A stretch of DNA of 64,000 nucleotides from Tunicatimonas pelagia (GTDB lineage Bacteria > Bacteroidota > Bacteroidia > Cytophagales > Cyclobacteriaceae): contig NZ_CP120683.1 of assembly GCF_030506325.1 (NCBI RefSeq), positions 682,001 through 746,000 of the forward strand, written 5' to 3'. Positions 61,350 through 64,000 of the stretch are shown here, in pieces. Every line of letters starts with the position of its first letter. Positions within the stretch are counted from its first letter, which is position 1. The notes below the pieces were generated by a model. The model had not been told where the DNA came from and searched no databases. It saw only the letters and a list, made by a program, of their open reading frames with translations. Position numbers and translations under genes: made by a program.

Positions 61350-62372
61350 ATGAATAAACTACTTTTATCTCTTTTTACGCCCATCACCACTCTTTTTCTA
61401 GTTACACACATTATTCTTACTGGCTGTAAAACCGAAACCACTTCCGAAACTGCGGAAGAGATGAGCGATAGCACGACCGTAAAACCCGTACCCTATCAGG
61501 CTATTTCTCTATTGGGTGATACGTTGTACGCAATGGAACTTTCGCCCGAACGGCAGGCCCAGTATGATTCGGTGTTGCAAGCGTCGCGTGAGTACTACCA
61601 GCAGCAACCCGATAGTGTGGATCGACTGGTTTGGGTAGGTCGCCGATTAGGCTATTTATCTCGCTATCAAGAATCTATTGACACCTTCACCGAAGGAATT
61701 CAGCAGTTTCCGGATTCTCCCGAACTGTACCGCCACCGGGGGCACCGCTATATTACAACCCGACAGTTTGATAAAGCCATTGCTGATTTAGAGAAGAGTG
61801 CCAAACTACTGGAAGGCCAGCCGATCATTATTGAGCCGGATGGTATTCCGATACCCGTACCCGCTGAACAGGAACCTACTTCGTTACAGTTTAATGTATA
61901 TTACCATTTAGGACTAGCCCACTACTTGAAAGGTGACTACGGGAAAGCAGCCGAAGCCTATCAGCAGTGTTTGGAATACTGTGACGATTCTGACGAAGTG
62001 GTGGCTACGGTAGATTGGCTCTACATGACCTACCGACGGTTGGGTGAGGATGAGGTGGCCGAGCGTTTGCTAGCAGAAGTAGAACAGGAGATGGATATTG
62101 TAGCCAACGAAGGCTACTTTGAACGGTTACTGATGTACAAGGGCATGATGGCACCAGACTCTTTGCTGCAAATACCTAAAACTGCTTCGCCGGATGATCG
62201 GGCACTACAACTCGCTACTAAAGGCTACGGAGTGGCTAATTACTACTTAAATCAGGGCGATAGCAGCGCAGGAACCGAAATGATGAAAGATATTGTGGAT
62301 GGTCGCTACTGGGCGGCCTTTGGCTATATTGCCGCTGAGGCTGACCTGGCTCGATTAGAAGAGGCTGAATAA
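61350..62372 (+). CDS. TPR lipoprotein
   Basis: A 340-residue protein with a lipoprotein signal (Cys in ILTGCKTE at residue 26). The mature part has four or five TPR-like units: LVWVGRRLGYLSRYQESIDT, RHRGHRYITTRQFDKAIADL, YYHLGLAHYLKGDYGKAAEA and a final YGVANYYLNQGDSSAGTEMM. It is probably a periplasmic or outer-membrane scaffold. Its last 18 bases overlap the end of the RHS fragment on the other strand. Confidence 0.85.
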   Translation: MNKLLLSLFTPITTLFLVTHIILTGCKTETTSETAEEMSDSTTVKPVPYQAISLLGDTLYAMELSPERQAQYDSVLQASREYYQQQPDSVDRLVWVGRRLGYLSRYQESIDTFTEGIQQFPDSPELYRHRGHRYITTRQFDKAIADLEKSAKLLEGQPIIIEPDGIPIPVPAEQEPTSLQFNVYYHLGLAHYLKGDYGKAAEAYQQCLEYCDDSDEVVATVDWLYMTYRRLGEDEVAERLLAEVEQEMDIVANEGYFERLLMYKGMMAPDSLLQIPKTASPDDRALQLATKGYGVANYYLNQGDSSAGTEMMKDIVDGRYWAAFGYIAAEADLARLEEAE

Positions 62373-63146
62373 ATTTTTATCACTCAGCACCTTCAGTGCA
62401 ATAACCCTGTAGCATCTCGTCCCTTCAAAACTGAGTTCTAGCTTTTCGTGCGAAGGGGTAATCCCATCAGTCTCGGCACTGGCACTCACTTGCTGAAAGC
62501 CTTGCTCGCTACTCACAAAATCATCGCTGACGAAGATGTAGTTTAAAAACGCTTTGGGCAACTGATCGTCAAACCCACCCTGGTCTTCGTACAAGGGGCC
62601 ACTAGCTAACATGTCACTGATGGCATCCATACTGCCGGGTGCATCAATGGCCCCCGGGGTTTGCATCAGGGCATTCACAATGGCTGCTGCCGCCGCTGCC
62701 CCTCCGGCCCCACTGGTGGGCGTAGGTTCGCCGTAGGTCGCCCACACTTCCATATTCACCTTGTCCCCCTTACGGATGCGTAGGCTTTTGGCCAACCCCG
62801 TCACTTCCCCCGAGGCCCCACTGAGCCGTAGGCTGTACTCGGGACTGCCGGTGTTGGTGTGATCAAACACATCATTCGGAATAAACGTTACCTGATCATA
62901 GTTGGCAAATAACTGGCTTTCTTCCCCTGAGACAGGTTCATCGATTTCCATCGTCGCTAGGTACTCATCCGTTACGGTCTCGGAACTAAAGGTCACTCGG
63001 GTATTGCCTAAATGATCCCGAATGTCGTAGTGATAGGCATAACCTGAGCCATCCGACCCCGTTCCGGGATTGGGCACTACTCGTCCTTTTTCATGCTGAA
63101 TGAGTTCTAGCAGCCGAGGTTCACTATCTACCTGGGTAAACTGCAT
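62355..63146 (-). CDS. Orphan RHS-repeat core fragment
   Basis: A 263-residue protein whose middle carries the RHS core YAYHYDIRDHLGNTRVTFSS (about residues 36-55) and the region that follows the core in Bacteroidota RHS proteins (EIDEPVSGEESQLFANYD, RLSGASGEVTGLAKSLRIRK). It has no long repeat part, no signal peptide and starts shortly after an in-frame stop, so it is a 5'-truncated fragment. Its last 25 residues (FEGTRCYRVIALKVLSDKN) do not match the family tail. Located after a YwqK-like lipoprotein gene, it looks like a displaced RHS tip. Confidence 0.7.
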   Translation of the reverse strand: MQFTQVDSEPRLLELIQHEKGRVVPNPGTGSDGSGYAYHYDIRDHLGNTRVTFSSETVTDEYLATMEIDEPVSGEESQLFANYDQVTFIPNDVFDHTNTGSPEYSLRLSGASGEVTGLAKSLRIRKGDKVNMEVWATYGEPTPTSGAGGAAAAAAIVNALMQTPGAIDAPGSMDAISDMLASGPLYEDQGGFDDQLPKAFLNYIFVSDDFVSSEQGFQQVSASAETDGITPSHEKLELSFEGTRCYRVIALKVLSDKNLFSLF

Positions 63147-63174
63147 CCCCCCGATATAGACTGATAAGATTTAC

Positions 63175-63918
63175 CTAACTTGCATTTTCTAATGGCTTCA
63201 CATAAAATTCATACTCAAAAGGATATAGAGAAATAGATTTAGGCTCGTCAAATACTTCTATTGCAACGCCTCTTACAAAGTTTTTACCAGGTTCGATAGG
63301 TTTTTTCTCAATCTTCACAGTGAAATTATCTATCTTCTTTAAACGAGGTTTCCTGGCATATAGTAAGCTGTCTTCATGATAGTTACCTAATACAGCCTCG
63401 ACAGCTTGACCTTGGCGATTTCCTATACGTAAGTAAGCAGTAAAAGTCTCTGATAAGCTAATAGTATCAGACTCGGAAACAATCATTACCATCCGAGTGC
63501 TTTCAGCAGTATCTTGAACATTGTCTCTGGTAAACTTTTTATAGTCGAAAACTCGTTCTAAGCTATCATAATATTGTATTTCTTGAAGAGAGCCGTCTTC
63601 TCGGTATAGTACAGCAGAATCGGCTCTTTTTCCCATGTCATAGATCAATTTTTGCCTAACTTTACCATTCTTATGCAGTAATTCAGCATAGCCATTCTGT
63701 TTGCCATAATACCATGTAGAAAAACCTTCTTCTGCTCCATCAGGAAAGTAGTATTGCATCTTGCCATGATAAAGATTGTCTTTAACTGGTACAATAAATT
63801 TTACACTCCCATCTTCGTACTCCTCTTTGTAGTATTTTTGCCTTTCACACCCAAGCAAGAGAATACAGTTAATCACGGAAATGAATATAATGATCCTTTT
63901 AAAGTTCATACTTCTCAT
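63175..63918 (-). CDS. Lipoprotein with MORN/YwqK-like repeats, possible immunity protein
   Basis: A 247-residue protein with a lipoprotein signal (Cys in LLLGCERQ). Residues about 35-120 carry YwqK/MORN-type repeats (YEDGSVKFIVPVKDNLYHG, YFPDGAEEGFSTWYYGKQNG, KNGKVRQKLIYDMGK), the fold called YwqK-family antitoxin in RHS and polymorphic toxin loci. The C-terminal half is a separate beta domain. The ATG at 63918 lies 2 bases after the stop codon of the upstream gene (63921), so they share an operon; the ATG at 63909 is an alternative start. Confidence 0.65.
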   Translation of the reverse strand: MRSMNFKRIIIFISVINCILLLGCERQKYYKEEYEDGSVKFIVPVKDNLYHGKMQYYFPDGAEEGFSTWYYGKQNGYAELLHKNGKVRQKLIYDMGKRADSAVLYREDGSLQEIQYYDSLERVFDYKKFTRDNVQDTAESTRMVMIVSESDTISLSETFTAYLRIGNRQGQAVEAVLGNYHEDSLLYARKPRLKKIDNFTVKIEKKPIEPGKNFVRGVAIEVFDEPKSISLYPFEYEFYVKPLENAS

Positions 63919-63920
63919 TG

Positions 63921-64000
63921 TTATTCTTCTTCAATTTCGTAATTAGGCTTTTCACCAGTTATCTTTGAACGATCCCATAAATTAAGCGTATCAATTATTT
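63921..64000 (-). CDS. C-terminal end of an upstream gene (partial)
   Basis: The last 26 codons (ending LWDRSKITGEKPNYEIEEE) of a gene entering from the right edge. Two bases separate its stop from the YwqK-like lipoprotein start. With only this part visible no family can be assigned; in a polymorphic toxin locus it could be the end of a toxin or RHS protein. Confidence 0.5.
   Translation of the reverse strand, partial: IIDTLNLWDRSKITGEKPNYEIEEE

Overview
The window comes from a chromosome of the phylum Bacteroidota, most likely a marine Cytophagales-type bacterium. The evidence is type IX secretion (T9SS) sorting domains of both type A and type B, a PorP/SprF-family outer-membrane protein beside a giant type B cargo protein, DUF6249- and DUF6090-type membrane proteins, Bacteroidota-style promoters (-7 box TAnnTTTG), very few Shine-Dalgarno sequences, and moderate GC content. 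No rRNA, tRNA or CRISPR array was recognised.

Layout. 0-4.2 kb: the 3' end of a hydantoinase B/5-oxoprolinase-type gene, an MFS sugar-type transporter and a Lys/Ala-rich histone-like protein. 4.2-8.8 kb: an exported amidohydrolase, a TPR protein and an ECF-sigma operon with three partner genes. 9.0-11.1 kb: an overlapping enolase-superfamily epimerase/DUF1611 pair (dgcA-dgcN-like, amino-acid or cell-wall D-amino-acid metabolism). 11.2-14.1 kb: three envelope genes (OmpA, helix-hairpin-helix, choice-of-anchor L plus OmpA). 14.3-23 kb: TraB/GumN, a second ECF sigma factor with an overlapping membrane partner, a PAS/HisKA protein without an ATPase domain, a WYL regulator, VOC and GNAT enzymes, an M14 peptidase, a SAP-domain protein and a Na/Pi symporter. 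23.1-30.3 kb: three related T9SS cargo genes and a large exported zinc metalloprotease.

31-38.7 kb is an accessory island. It holds an array of 41-bp-period repeats and an integron-cassette-like unit (AraC regulator plus lipoprotein hydrolase) whose start is complementary to the R'' end of its own attC-like site. These are followed by a frameshifted ExbD-like lipoprotein gene, an Rpn-family nuclease gene cut in two by an IS630-family element, and a DUF6090 protein. The cassette is visibly AT-richer than its flanks.

39-64 kb returns to housekeeping and envelope genes. It contains an SGNH hydrolase, a DUF1349 protein, an RluE-type pseudouridine synthase and a lipoprotein-like methyltransferase. 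Next comes a pentose-phosphate cluster (tkt, rpiB, gnd and a G6PDH-6PGL fusion) in which every intergenic gap carries a different inverted repeat. After it lie an M23 peptidase, a DnaJ-domain membrane protein, a deoxynucleoside kinase, Tex, a PorP/SprF plus type B cargo pair, a GH63-like glucosidase, Hsp20 and a TPR lipoprotein. The right end holds what looks like a decayed RHS polymorphic-toxin locus: an orphan RHS core fragment and a YwqK-like lipoprotein.

The strongest candidates for something undescribed are the integron-like cassette with its attC-like site, the adjacent 41-bp-period repeat array, and the IS-split Rpn nuclease between them and the DUF6090 gene.
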